From NCBI RefSeq assembly GCF_014529535.1, contig NW_023503374.1, positions 8,983,685-9,047,684 of the forward strand: a DNA stretch of 64,000 nucleotides. The letters are read 5' to 3'. The notes below the pieces were generated by a model. It saw only the letters and a list, made by a program, of their open reading frames with translations. It made no database searches and was not told the origin of the DNA. Position numbers and translations under genes: made by a program. The stretch comes from Bradysia coprophila. Its lineage: Eukaryota; Arthropoda; Insecta; Diptera; Sciaridae. Positions 48,201-58,254 of this stretch are shown here, piece after piece (position 1 is the first letter of the stretch; each line of letters opens with the position of its first letter).

Positions 48201-50077
48201 ACCCACAAATGTGCTGTGCTTCGTACAGGTCGCAAAACCGTTGTGAACCGAAAGCATATTTTCCAATTAAAATGCATTCACTGGGGAAGTTAAATAAAGC
48301 GAAACAATAGCTGTATCATTGGTAATGCACATTGATTATGCACACAGCAATTGTCATTTTCTTCTTCAATGTACATATACTTTCGACAAGTTCATATCAA
48401 TTAAACGACTGTGATCGTCAAGTATATATTTGTAGCCTCAATTCGTATAGGACAAATTTATATGCGGCTATTATACTGACTTCCTTCCATGTACGCCGCA
48501 AATGTCTTATGACACAACAGCATCTAATTAAAAATGTAAATCTTTTTCCGGTTCACATAACGAAACCTAACGATTTTATTGTTCATCCTTGATCGATGAC
48601 ATTGAAATTGGAATTATATCAATCGTTTATCAAGCGCCCAATTGATTGTGAAGAAGCAAACCAGTTTTCCCCTAATTTTCTTTGTTTTAAACAGATTTTA
48701 TTTTATAAATATTCATGTAAGTCACACACTAAAAAAAATGTGTAACAAGGGCAATGATCCATCCAACCAGTCAACATTTTGCGATTGTATGTAAACGATT
48801 TTATTTTAATTTACGTTTCGTATTTAAAAAAAAAATTCACTCTTACTTCACTGTACGTACACATCAAGTCGAAAGTTCATTTTCGAACATTTATTGTTGT
48901 TGTTGTATTTTGTATTCACAACTTTAAATCAACGAATTTCATTTGATAAAGCACACACGTTTTTTTTATAAAAGCATCTTGATGTGGTATATGTGTAGAC
49001 ATATTGTATAACTCTAATCGAAATAAAAACGTCGAATATGGGGATAACCGTGGCGACCAGTTCTTGTACGATAATATAAATCCCCAGTTAAACACATTCT
49101 TTATGTCTTTGCTTAATATGCGAATGGTTGGCTGTATTTGTCTAAGTAATTTGACCGCATCGTGTTGATGTAGTTATTCAAAAAGGAAAATAATAAAAAA
49201 AATTATTGTCGTCATTCGGTTGTGTTTGGGAAACAACAGACAAAATAAATTGTGCAGTCATGAAATTTACTATGCTTTCAGAGTAAAAATGACGAGCATA
49301 CAAACGTCGCTCGCCACATACAACCGGAGTGAGACAAAATTGGAATAATTTGAAAATTGCAAGTAATATTATATATACGTTCATGACCATGAGTGTAAAT
49401 TGTTGGTTCACATACATATGACGATTAGTTGAATATAAAGCAAAGCTTCAATTAAAAAGTTCGACTTAGGGTCACGTACAGCCACACACAATCTGAATTA
49501 TTTTACAATTAAAATTCAACAAAATGAAACAAAAAAAACTCTTTTTACGATCAACATGTTATGCAATGAAATAGCCTTTGGACACTTTGTCAATCAACCG
49601 TTCAATGATTAGCACTCCGATAAAATCAGAACAATATTTTGATAATAAAACCACTTACCGTACATCTCTGGGTCCAGTAACCGCCGCAATATAGAGCCAA
49701 TGGCCGAACAGTCTCCATATGCCCGATGCTCCTAACACAGCAATTATTGCCACCACAATGGCTTGCACTCCATAAATCCAACCCATGTAATACCACACTA
49801 AAGTCACTGTACTTAAAGTAAATATCACCAAAAAACAACTGACTAATACAACAGATACACGGCAAGCGACTGATTTTCTGCTCTTCACTGTTTCAGCCTG
49901 TTTGCTGTCTTTCTTCGTTGGTAATGTGAAGTTGTAGTCGTCATTCAATTGAAAACTTGTATGATTGTTGTTGTTGCTGTTGCTGTTATTGTTGTTCGTA
50001 CAGCTGATCGTTTTATTGGTGTTTGTATGTCGATATTCATCAGCAGTCGCGTTTTTCTCTATATCCACATCGGAAAA
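39296..50077 (-). CDS. Fatp: Fatty acid transport protein (SLC27A family acyl-CoA synthetase), 5' end uncertain
   Basis: This enzyme activates long and very long chain fatty acids to acyl-CoA with ATP and thereby drives their uptake. Exons at 49659-50077, 41473-41623, 40862-41407, 40678-40800, 40428-40620, 40233-40363, 39965-40114, 39672-39830 and 39296-39604 join in frame for at least 723 residues. The first visible exon has an Asn-rich stretch, then two hydrophobic segments ([36 protein letters not shown]) before [13 protein letters not shown]. Family motifs: FEDREWTF, the AMP-binding loop [21 protein letters not shown], and the FATP/VLACS motif [16 protein letters not shown]. No ATG lies in frame before the first exon's upstream stop. 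An acceptor-like CCAACAG ends at 50078, so the start codon is probably in an exon further upstream. The 8-kb intron 41624-49658 is full of mobile elements. Confidence 0.93.
41700..41885 (-). repeat. Dispersed ~200-bp repeat, copy in the Fatp intron
   Basis: In reverse order: AAGCTTGACAG, AGAGTCTGTTACTTCTTTTG, TTTTATATGCATTTCACTTTG, GTTGTCGATAATAATAGATG and GCCCGTAACAGGGT. It abuts the start of the non-LTR fragment. Confidence 0.65.
41890..43545 (+). mobile_element. Broken Jockey-like non-LTR retrotransposon fragment
   Basis: Reverse-transcriptase signatures appear in order across several frames: PKPGK and [20 protein letters not shown], then [13 protein letters not shown] and YLGLTLDK. A C-terminal segment with YACPVWGV and [10 protein letters not shown] follows. 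This arrangement is typical of the Jockey group. The endonuclease and ORF1 regions are missing, so the copy is 5'-truncated. It carries a frame change before 42155, in-frame stops near 42500, 42870 and 43107, and a MITE inserted at 42549. It is therefore a dead copy. It lies in the large Fatp intron, opposite to that gene's direction. Confidence 0.9.
42549..42664. mobile_element. hAT-like MITE, 116 bp, inside the retrotransposon
   Basis: The ends CGAGGGGTGACGCAC and GTGCGTCACCCCTCG are perfectly inverted. Exact 8-bp direct repeats GTATTCCT lie at 42541-42548 and 42665-42672. The interior consists of GGATTAAAT-type motifs on both strands. It interrupts the reverse-transcriptase frame between the AFDSV segment and its continuation. 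Confidence 0.9.
43698..43843. mobile_element. hAT-like MITE, about 146 bp
   Basis: Left CAGCACTGGACTGGCTACC and right GGTATGGCTAGGCCGGCACTG are inverted with mismatches. TCGGG and CCCGG inside continue the symmetry. CAG...CTG ends are usual for hAT elements. The flanks AAAGTAAC and AAAGTTGC agree at six of eight positions, consistent with an old 8-bp duplication. Confidence 0.65.
45255..46095. mobile_element. Foldback-like element 3 built from GATCAC units
   Basis: The left part (about 45265-45490) repeats a unit of the form AATAAGAAATGATCACnA six to eight times. The right part (about 45850-46090) repeats the inverse form TAGTGATCAAATTCTTATTT a similar number of times. The middle is a 160-bp direct duplication with a GC-rich core. 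The arms are degenerate and their exact ends are unclear; no target duplication was found. It lies within the Fatp intron. Confidence 0.7.
45535..45836 (+). repeat. 160-bp tandem duplication with GC-rich core
   Basis: ATTAGACGATGC starts at about 45537 and again 160 bp later. Both copies contain CCAACACCGTTCCGGCGCCC, GCGGCCCTCCGCTTCGCT and GGGCAATGGGCCGGATCGCT, and end GTGTTAAAACGCTTTTTATG. They differ at very few sites. The GC-rich core is strikingly unlike the surrounding AT-rich intron. Confidence 0.9.
46788..46852 (+). repeat. Dispersed ~200-bp repeat, partial copy
   Basis: AAATGAAGTAAAAGATGCAA then AAAGATGTAGAAGATTTAAT show the paired core motifs. Confidence 0.55.
47786..48025. repeat. 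Degenerate ACCTGA/TCAGGT repeat tract with inverted ends
   Basis: A dense field of ACCTGAA and TCAGGTC motifs on both strands. The left end AATAGGTCAGGTCAGATCTGA and right end CAGATCGACATGACCTGTT are loosely inverted. It lies in the Fatp intron and may be a decayed MITE with an iterated interior. Confidence 0.6.
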
Positions 50078-50517
50078 CTGTTGGCGATGAAATTGTTTTG
50101 AGAAATTATTACAGTGACGTTCATTTTGTCATCCGGATGCTAGTAATATTATATTAATCGGAACAATTCGATAGGTTAGCTTAATTAGCAGTCTGAATAG
50201 TCGGAGCATTTTACGCAACTATTTTACTTATTACCAACGGAATATTAGTTTTAATTGTCGTTTGTTAATCTGTTAGTTTGTTAAATTCATTAAAAAAGTG
50301 AAATCAGTAAAATTAGCTTAAGAAAACACAAACAATACCGCACGACTATAAATAAATGAATGTTCACAAGTCCCACATTAACAAAATGTCAAACTGACTT
50401 TTTAAGTGTCAAAAGCGGAGCCATCTTAATAACGAAGCACTTGCCATACTATTAAGAAAGTTATTTTGAGAATTCTTAAATAATTGATATCGTTGAGTGA
50501 ACTACAATGTTACAAAA

Positions 50518-50599
50518 CGGAGGACATGGCGATTTCATATATACAAACTCACCTCTCATGAGAGGTGAGTTTGTTTATATCAAATCGCTACGTCCTCCG
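50518..50599. repeat. 82-bp near-perfect palindrome
   Basis: CGGAGGACATGGCGATTTC then AACTCACCTCTCATGAG on the left are mirrored on the right, ending GTCCTCCG, with no loop at the centre (CATG). A single strand would form one hairpin. The flanks TTACAAAA and CTACATAC are a poor match, so insertion is not proven. Confidence 0.75.
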
Positions 50600-50692
50600 C
50601 TACATACAAAGTTTGACATTCGACCATACCTTGTGTTGACGTTCATTGCTCATCGTGCCCATATGGTAATTTTTGGAGTGCTGTTTAACGTC

Positions 50693-50982
50693 AAAGTATA
50701 TAAACATAGTGAAGATAATGCAAATGCTCAGCAGATCACAAATTTTACAGAACCCAAGATTCGGGTGAATATAAGATTTGTTATGTTGCTTGCGTGATGG
50801 TTGGCGTGTTAATGTTGGTAGAAATGTGTTGCTCTGCATACAATTTTTTGCGTTGAGTATAAATATGCAACCTAACAAAGTGAATTTAACTAGTGGCGAA
50901 CATTGTAAAAATTATATTCACCCGAAAGTAGGGTTCCGTGAGTTTTTGTGGATTTGCATTACGTTCAGTATGTTTATATACA
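50693..50982. mobile_element. TIR element, sibling of the one at 51385-53310
   Basis: The left arm has AAAGTATATAAACATAGTGA, ATAATGCAAATGCTCAG and CGGGTGAATATA. The right arm has the inverse, TATATTCACCCG, GGATTTGCATTACGTTCAG and GTTTATATAC. The same landmarks bound the larger element just downstream. Confidence 0.7.
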
Positions 50983-51384
50983 TTGGTTTTAAGTCACTCC
51001 AAAAACTCAGTAAACCATCAAATTTACCCACAAACCCTCAGCAATTTAGCGTTTTTCTCTATGTGTAAATAATTTTGCTGAAAAAAGCTAGTTTAGCTCG
51101 GAAAGAACATTATTGTCATTACACCTCCGAGTTGATCACGAATGCAGTGGTAGAATTTTTGTTAGTGGCTCCTCCATAGACTTAGAAGACACACTTTTGT
51201 ATGTTACATTTTGTAAAATCAAGTAATTTATTTTTTAGATATTTTACAAGAATTAGCTAAGCTAAGATTTTCTAGAAACATTTCTAGTACATTTCGTCAT
51301 AAAATTACTAATATCAGCGCTCTATTTCTTTGTGAACTAACTTCACTTCCATAACATTTCAATATTTGATAGATATTTCACCCG

Positions 51385-53310
51385 AAGTATATAAACACTG
51401 AAGGTAATGCAGACCCTCAGCGGATCAGAGAAATTGCGGATCCAAACTTTCAGGTGAATTCATTTTCGTACAGGGGCGCCGACTTTTGTTTTGGTTGTTG
51501 GGTGCAACATTTAAGTCCATAATATGTAAAGCGCCGCAGGCGAAATTTTTCCAGGCACGGACGAACTAAGTTGGTTCACAAATGATATGTATGTGAAGTA
51601 CCTCCGAACTTAAACCTGCGAATTCTACATTATATTCCAGTCGTTGTGACGATCATTTTACATGAAGTTTTAGTGATTTCAGGAATTATAAAAAATTCGC
51701 AGGTGTGAAACTGCGAAATAAGAAATTCGCAGGTTTAAAACTGCGAAATAAAAAATTCCCAGTTTTGAACCTACATGTCAGTGTTCATTTGAGTTCATTT
51801 TTATACAGTGTATTAGGTCCCTTATTTGTTGCTTATTTGACGTTTTAAAAATGAGCCGCTCCTGCCTGGTTTAATTTACTCTGCCGTGAATTTACAACTT
51901 TGCTCAAATATTTGTTACTGTCGATCAACAATTTTTCCGCCACATTTAACGTTGCCATTTCCTGACCAATCGATCTATCGATTTCCCTTATATTTTCTTC
52001 GTTTTTTTGTCCTTATGTTCAAGATCAGCTCTTCTCACCTTAGAATTTTTGAAGATCTAAACAAAGTGACAGGAGACAAACAGTTATGGGAATATTTATA
52101 ACACCCTTATATCAACGCACCATGCAGATGCACAAAAAAAGTGACATTGACAGTATCTAAGTTTGTATGAAAATTACTTTTTTGTAGTTTAAGTGAATTG
52201 TATGAAGATTTTTTGGACACTGTCCGGTTGTGGTATCTGTAATTTTGACGTGCATTTGCATGGTGCGTTGCTTATATGCATCAATAGCATCCTTGACTAG
52301 CTGTTGTTCTTTGCATCGACTCTTTATTACGCAGAAAGTTTGTGCTGAATACAGCATTTGCGTGGCTTTTGTCAGTCGTGAAATAACTGGATGTTTAAAA
52401 TGACCAAGAATATCTTTCATTTCTGATAATCTAAGCCAATAATTATATGAAGTTTCGTTGAAAATTATTTTAATTTACTTTTAGAGCATAAAATCCGCTT
52501 GATTGTTATACTTAATTAAAGTCCTCGAAGTGTCCTACGTAGGACAGTAGGACAAGTAGGACAAATTTCGAAATAAAACGACAAAGTAGGAAAGTAGGAC
52601 ACTGTGGGAGCGCTACAATCTCGCAATTTTTAGTTTTGAACCTGCGATTTTTCTAGCTAAACCTCCTAATTTTCATTTGGAATCTGCGAATTTTTAACCA
52701 GAGCTTCCAACTTCCCTGTTGGTCCTGCGTTGGTTTTTTGGCAGGTTTGAAACTGCGAATTTGAACCAGCGAATTTTTTCTGCAGGTTTGAAACTGCGAT
52801 TTTTTTTGTTCGCAGGTTTGAACCTGCGAATTCTTGAAACTTTCATCGGTAGAAAGTCATGTAAAATGATTGTCACAACGACCGGACTATAATGTAGAAT
52901 TCGCAGGTTCAAGTTCGCAGGTACTTCACACACATACAAATGATGCGGTTTTTAACTAATTTGATCAATATTTTATTGGGTGCTACGCACCCAACAAACT
53001 CGTTTATCGGGTGCTCGCGCACCCATTGCCACCTAGAAGTCGGCGCCTCTGTTTTCGTATGTTGTCTAACTTAGACTTGTGCAACATGACGGGTCAAAAT
53101 CCTTCCAATTCACCACTAAATACAACTTGACGCAAACAAATTTTATATGTGCGCAACATAACGCCGCTAAATAGTTCCAAATTTACCACTAGATGCAACT
53201 TGACGCAAACGAATTCAATACGTGTGCAACATGACAGAGCTAATATTCACCTGAAAGTTTGGATCCGTGTGTAACTGTGGATTTGCATTACCTTCAGTGT
53301 TTATATACTT
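51385..53310. mobile_element. TIR element split by a hAT-like insertion
   Basis: Left AAGTATATAAACACTGAAGG, GGATCCAAACTTTCAGGTGA; right TCACCTGAAAGTTTGGATCC, CCTTCAGTGTTTATATACTT, exactly inverted. Its own sequence is 51385-51470 plus 53052-53310. The right part carries a roughly 67-bp repeat (GTGCAACATGAC and AACTTGACGCAAAC motifs). The insertion at 51471-53051 sits between the arms. Confidence 0.75.
51471..53051. mobile_element. hAT-like element with long TIRs, 1581 bp, nested
   Basis: The ends CAGGGGCGCCGACTT and AAGTCGGCGCCTCTG are inverted. Exact 8-bp direct repeats TTTTCGTA lie at 51463-51470 and 53052-53059. Inverted similarity extends far inward (GTGTGTGAAGTACC, TTCGCAGGTT, AATTCTACATTATA, GTTGTGACGATCATTTTACA). 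Both arms carry runs of TTCGCAGGTTTGAAACTGCG. A GTAGGACA-rich stretch lies at 52525-52610. An 87-codon open frame on the minus strand at 52157-52420 is unlike any transposase I know. The element is therefore probably non-autonomous. Confidence 0.85.
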
Positions 53311-53840
53311 TGATTTCACCAGAGTGAAGTTTAGTTCTGTCAACAGAAAATAGAGCGCAAAGAATAAAATACTGAAAAAAACTGTGGCGCCTCTACAGGC
53401 AAAGAAATAAGTAATAACATCATAATATATATTCTGGTTTCTGTCACTTTTTCTAGTGCCTAGATCGAACTGTAACAACCAACAAAGAGACAGATTTTCA
53501 CATTTCGGATCTAGTACTCTATGGTAAAAACAAAAATGACATTCTGCACCAAACAGATGGCTCTGCAATGACAACTGGTGCTTGCCATTAATGCATCACA
53601 CATTATTGTTGTTGTTTACGTTTGTTATTTCAATCAGACTTGACTTGTTACGTGTGGTCTGTTCTCGATAATTGTTGATTTATTCTTTGAGGACAACCTG
53701 TCGAGAGAGTAAGAACTCCGTTCAATAAAACCGTTCGAACATATTTGGGCGGTAAAATAAATTTGCTATTTGATGTGGTTCAAAGAAAGGTTAAAGTGAA
53801 ATTACTCAACATTAATTTGATGTGATACGTTCCCTGAATC

Positions 53841-55707
53841 ATGAACAGAAAGCTGGATGCATATCTACTCTCGAAAAGTTTAATAACAATTGGTTCCGGC
53901 AAGCTTGCTAAAACATTCGGAAATGGTATCAAGAAGGTAAGCATAAACCTTCTGCATTGAATACATTTTCTGTAAAACGTTTAATTTACAGTCAACATCA
54001 TCGGTAAAGCAACATTCACCGCAACGCAAATCAGGTGAAATCTTTCGCTGCGAAAATGGCAAATTTTCATTTTCATGCACAATCTGTGATGCGGTTTGTG
54101 AAACTTGTCCGGGTATCGTGGATCACATTAATTCTCATTTTGAGCAGACTTTGGGTACCGTTGCAGATATCGGAATGTCTGATTCGCCATTATTAGCTCA
54201 ACCTGAATTTATTTCTACTGGTGAACTCAAATCTGAAGTGGACGTCATAGAACCACCAAATACTTCCAATGGTATTTCGCACAAGGTTCGCAATATGAAA
54301 TTCCAGCCGAAATTTACAAATGGATCCAGTTGCTCAAAAAGTATTAAACAAACGGATGAATCAAATCCAACCACACGAGTCGTCAGAATAATTAAGCGAA
54401 AGCGTAAGGAAATTAGGGACGCTGCAGGTGAAGTATTGAACTCAGCAGTAACAACTAAACTCGTTCAACGAGGTGAAATCAGTGAAACCAAATACAGTGT
54501 CGATGAAGAATTGAATTCAGAACCATCGACAAAAATCATCCGAATTATCAAACGAAAACGTAGCAATTTCGAGGACGTTGTGGACGAAGAATCGAAATCA
54601 GCTCCAACTATGAAAGTTGTTCACCGAGGACCCAGCGAAATCAGGTGCACCGGGAATGAAGAATCTAACTCAGCTCCTGCCACAAAAATCGTCAGAATAG
54701 TTAAAAGAAAACGTAGTGAAAAAGGTCACGTTGCGGGTAAAGATTCAGTCGCAGCTCCAGCAATAACGATCACCGAACAAAAATGTGACGAAATCAAACA
54801 CAATGCCGATGGAGAATCTGATTCAGTTCAAATGACACTTCCTGCAGATGAAGACTCAAGTTCAGTGCCAACAAATAAAATCGTCAAAGTTGTGAAGCTT
54901 AAACGGATAAATTTTCTTCCTGGCTCTAAGGCATGTACAAAAAGCAAAGTATTAGGCAGTGCTGCATCAAAAAGTGTTTCACAAATACCCGAGGACCTCG
55001 AAAAAATGGAAACTTTAACTGAACTTAACATAGCGGCTGTTGATACCAAATCTAATGAAAGTGCTCTCAACGACACACCAAACCTCAACGAAGCCGACAG
55101 ACCAGCCCCCATTCGGTCGAAAAATCGATCCTGTTGTTATCAGTGCGAAATGGAACCAAGAATTTATGAGCCATCCGATCCTAGGCGGCACATTTGCCTC
55201 TTTTGTCCGATTTGGTTTCCCAATCATATTGATTTCGAGAATCACGTTCAGACAGTACACAGCAAGGATCCGAATTACGTGGTGTGTAAGGAATTCTATT
55301 GCTATGTTTGTGAAAAACGTTTCGATTTTCGAGCATATTTGAGCGGACATATGAAAATGCACAAGGAAACGGCCGACTTTCTATGTGCCACTTGCGGGAG
55401 TAGCTTTAAGACGAAAAGCCGATTAACGGAACACATGAAAAAACACGAAGATCAAACTTACATATGTGACGAGTGTGGCAAAGTATTCAAACAATTCGCT
55501 CGACTGAGGAAACATCTATGGTGCCATAATACCAATTTATCGTTTGTCTGTGACATTTGCACGAAAGCATTCAAAATGAAACGGTATTTGGATCTGCATA
55601 TGGCCGTACACAAAGAAGCAACAATTAATTGTAGATACTGTGATGCTACGTTTCATTTTAATTCGGTGCGAAGAGCACATGAAAAGAGTCGACACAGTGT
55701 GATTTAG
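53841..55707 (+). CDS. C2H2 zinc-finger protein with internal basic repeats
   Basis: Exons at 53841-53936 and 53992-55707 join in phase 0 to give 603 residues. One atypical finger near the N-terminus has FSCTICDAV and ends DHINSHF (about 53-79). A central region (about 150-330) repeats a block containing TKIVRIVKRKRS or a variant at least four times, each separated by an acidic stretch ending in SNSAP or similar. The C-terminus has six C2H2 units, among them CLFCPIWF...HVQTVH, CYVCEKRF...HMKMH, CATCGSSF...HMKKH, CDECGKVF...HLWCH, CDICTKAF...HMAVH and CRYCDATF...HEKSRH. Such proteins usually bind DNA in the nucleus. I cannot assign an orthologue; insect genomes hold many similar genes. The start is the first in-frame ATG before a good GTAAGC donor. 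Confidence 0.85.
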
Positions 55708-56052
55708 ATTTAGGCTGTAAATACAAAATGTTCGTATGAATACAATGAAGTGTTTTACATTCGCTCTACAGCATTGTAAGATCTAGCAGTGATTTTTCGG
55801 TATATGAACTCCATATCTTCTTCGATGTCCTACAACTTTCAATTTGAAACCAGTCGATCTAGATTCCTCTTTAAAATTCAACCTCAATTTCAATTTCAAT
55901 TTCATTTATTTCCAAAAATCATTTCTTAAACTAATCGCACCGCGTAGCTCCAGTATGCATTACAATTCTGAGGAGCTACCTCACAAAGACAAGTGCACAG
56001 AGCTAGAGTTAGAATCGATCTCTTTTGGTAAAATGCTCGCCGTCTGTGAAGG

Positions 56053-56250
56053 GTTTTAGTCATCTGTTATTGACGGCAAATACAAAAAAGAGTCTAGCTT
56101 TGGCTAACTTGTCTTAGATTCTGTTAAAAATGTTAAAATAAATGAAGTAAAAGATTTTTCATCATTATGAAAATTTGATAGCGATGTAGGAAGGAAGGAA
56201 GTAACAGACTCGGTAATTATACTTATCATAAGCTTGTCATCTGTGAAAAG
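56053..56250 (+). repeat. Dispersed ~200-bp repeat, near-complete copy
   Basis: Landmarks in order: TCATCTGTTATTGACGGC, AAATGAAGTAAAAGATTTTT, GGAAGTAACAGACTCGGTAA, CATAAGCTTGTCATCTGTGA. Confidence 0.75.
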
Positions 56251-58149
56251 TTAATGGTATGGTGATTGTATTTCGAGGATGAAGCGTTACGATTCGTATA
56301 TCTACATTATTTTAGAGCAATTAGACCTCAAGGTCGAGCAGCGTTCGTAATAACATTTTGTTCGCATTTTTTAACAGTTCGCTAGTTCCTAATTCTTTTG
56401 GTATTAAAAATTCGAGAAATTCAGACATGAAAAATTTATTCGTTAAAATCATTTGATGGCTTGATAATGACCATCTCAGTAAATCTATTCAAAAGTAAAT
56501 AATAACCTAATCCTTTCGTTAAAACTGTTTGTCGTTGGAATAACCGAAAAATAATTATGAAAATAACAGAGGTTAAGCACACTGCTGCTTCTTAAGTCTT
56601 AATAAGTCTTTAATAAAAAATCAAACTAGTTCCACTAGTTAAGGAACAGATATGGACATGTGTGTTATCAGTCAGTTTACAATCAAGTTGAAGTTGCAAT
56701 GATGACGTATATTTATGAAGTGGATTGTAGAATTAATTTACCCAACACCAATTAGTTCATAATGACCACCGAATGAAATATAAATGGAAAATTTTGGACT
56801 ATCCTGTTTCTCAGATAAATTATTGGTACAAGTTCATGGACACCATAATTTGCTGAGAATTTTACATATAAATCACCTCAAATCGGCTTTATAACAAATA
56901 TATAATAAAAAACGACTTGGCACAAAAAACAACAATTCTGTCTCATTCTTATAAGAATTCGAATAGCATGAAGGTTTTTATTTATTTATTTATTCCGTTT
57001 TGTCTCTTTCTCTTAATATTCACCTGTTGAGAATTTAGTAAAAATGTACCAAATTGTGACTTGTACATCATTGTTGGTTTTTTTTTATAAACGCCTGGTC
57101 TCAGATTGCTAATAGGATAGTCCAACGAATTCATTTTTGCCAAGACTCAAGAGGAACTTCTGATTTTTGTGGTAACAATAGCGAGAGGTTACATTTAACA
57201 ACGTCGAATGATTTCTCTGGCACATGTGGAACAACAGTAGGCCTTAGTCCAAAAATGTAGCGTTAAAATGGCATGAAGTAAAGTGGAAAATAAAAGCTTC
57301 ATTCAGTCAGTGTAAGTCATGCGCAGGCGTGTACAGATTACATGTTATCAACGCACTTCAGGTATGAGTGGTACTTTTAATGCGGTACTGAAACTGGACA
57401 GTGTGTCGAACAAATTTGGCACTGTTTGAAGTGCGTTGCATGTATAGTAAAATACGACCCAACCTAATTTTTTTTGCAATCAATGTGCTCGTTGTGTTGT
57501 TGATAAACATTTCATTTTATTTATTGTATTTTAACGTATATTTTGACTCTATGTATAACAACAAGTTAACAGTGTTCTTCGAGACAAGCCGTAGACAAAC
57601 AATGAAATGCACAGACAGCAAAAAGTACATACCAAATTTCAACATTCTTTTACTAAATTCAAAATCTTTTCGCATAAATTAAAAAAATTGAATCGTGGAA
57701 TGACTAACACTTAACACCAAACAGAAAAAAAAACACAAAGCTTTGTCTTATCTCGTTTACAGCAAAGGACGGAAACCATGTCTTTATGTGACATTGAATC
57801 TATATATTTTTTCACTCAACCTCAGATCGTCGGTAATTTTGTTTTTGGTTCTTCCTTTGGTGTTAAGGTCATTCAAAACATCTACATTGTACGGTATAAT
57901 ATCGAGAATGTTGAACTTAACACATTTCTAATTTTCTGAACTGGTGCTATTGATAGAGGAGATATGTTGAAAGTAGCTATTCGATAATTGGAATCAAAAT
58001 ATTAGTACCACGAATTGGGAAATATAAATTAGACTGTCGATGAAAAGTGGAAAGGAAAATTTTTGGTTTTGCTTACAGTAATCAAAGAATCGATTATTTG
58101 TAATGTGGTACATTTGGTACGCCAAAACGATACCGAATTACTTTAAAAG

Positions 58150-58254
58150 GATTTCGAAACGGCTATTCATCTGTTATTGATAACGATGACAAAAATTAGC
58201 GATGACTTCAAGCTTGTATGGTTTTGTATACAAAAAATGAAGTAGAAGATTTTG
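58150..58254 (+). repeat. Dispersed ~200-bp repeat, left part
   Basis: TTCATCTGTTATTGATAACG, GACAAAAATTAGCGATGAC and AAAATGAAGTAGAAGATTTT are present; the second core and right end are missing. Confidence 0.65.

Larger units (their letters stand above)
50078..53840. other. Intergenic, mostly TIR elements
   Basis: Region between Fatp and the zinc-finger gene. It should contain the Fatp 5' end and promoter, which I cannot place. From 50518 to 53310 it is dominated by palindromic and TIR elements, listed separately. Near 51131 there is a fragment related to the MITE at 32889-33146. Confidence 0.55.

Noticed and set aside
50507..51068. 96-codon open frames at 50507 and 50778
   Set aside because: They run across the palindrome and the arms of the TIR element and lack protein character.
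54828..55362. Antisense open frames within the zinc-finger exon
   Set aside because: They are shadows of the long zinc-finger coding frame.
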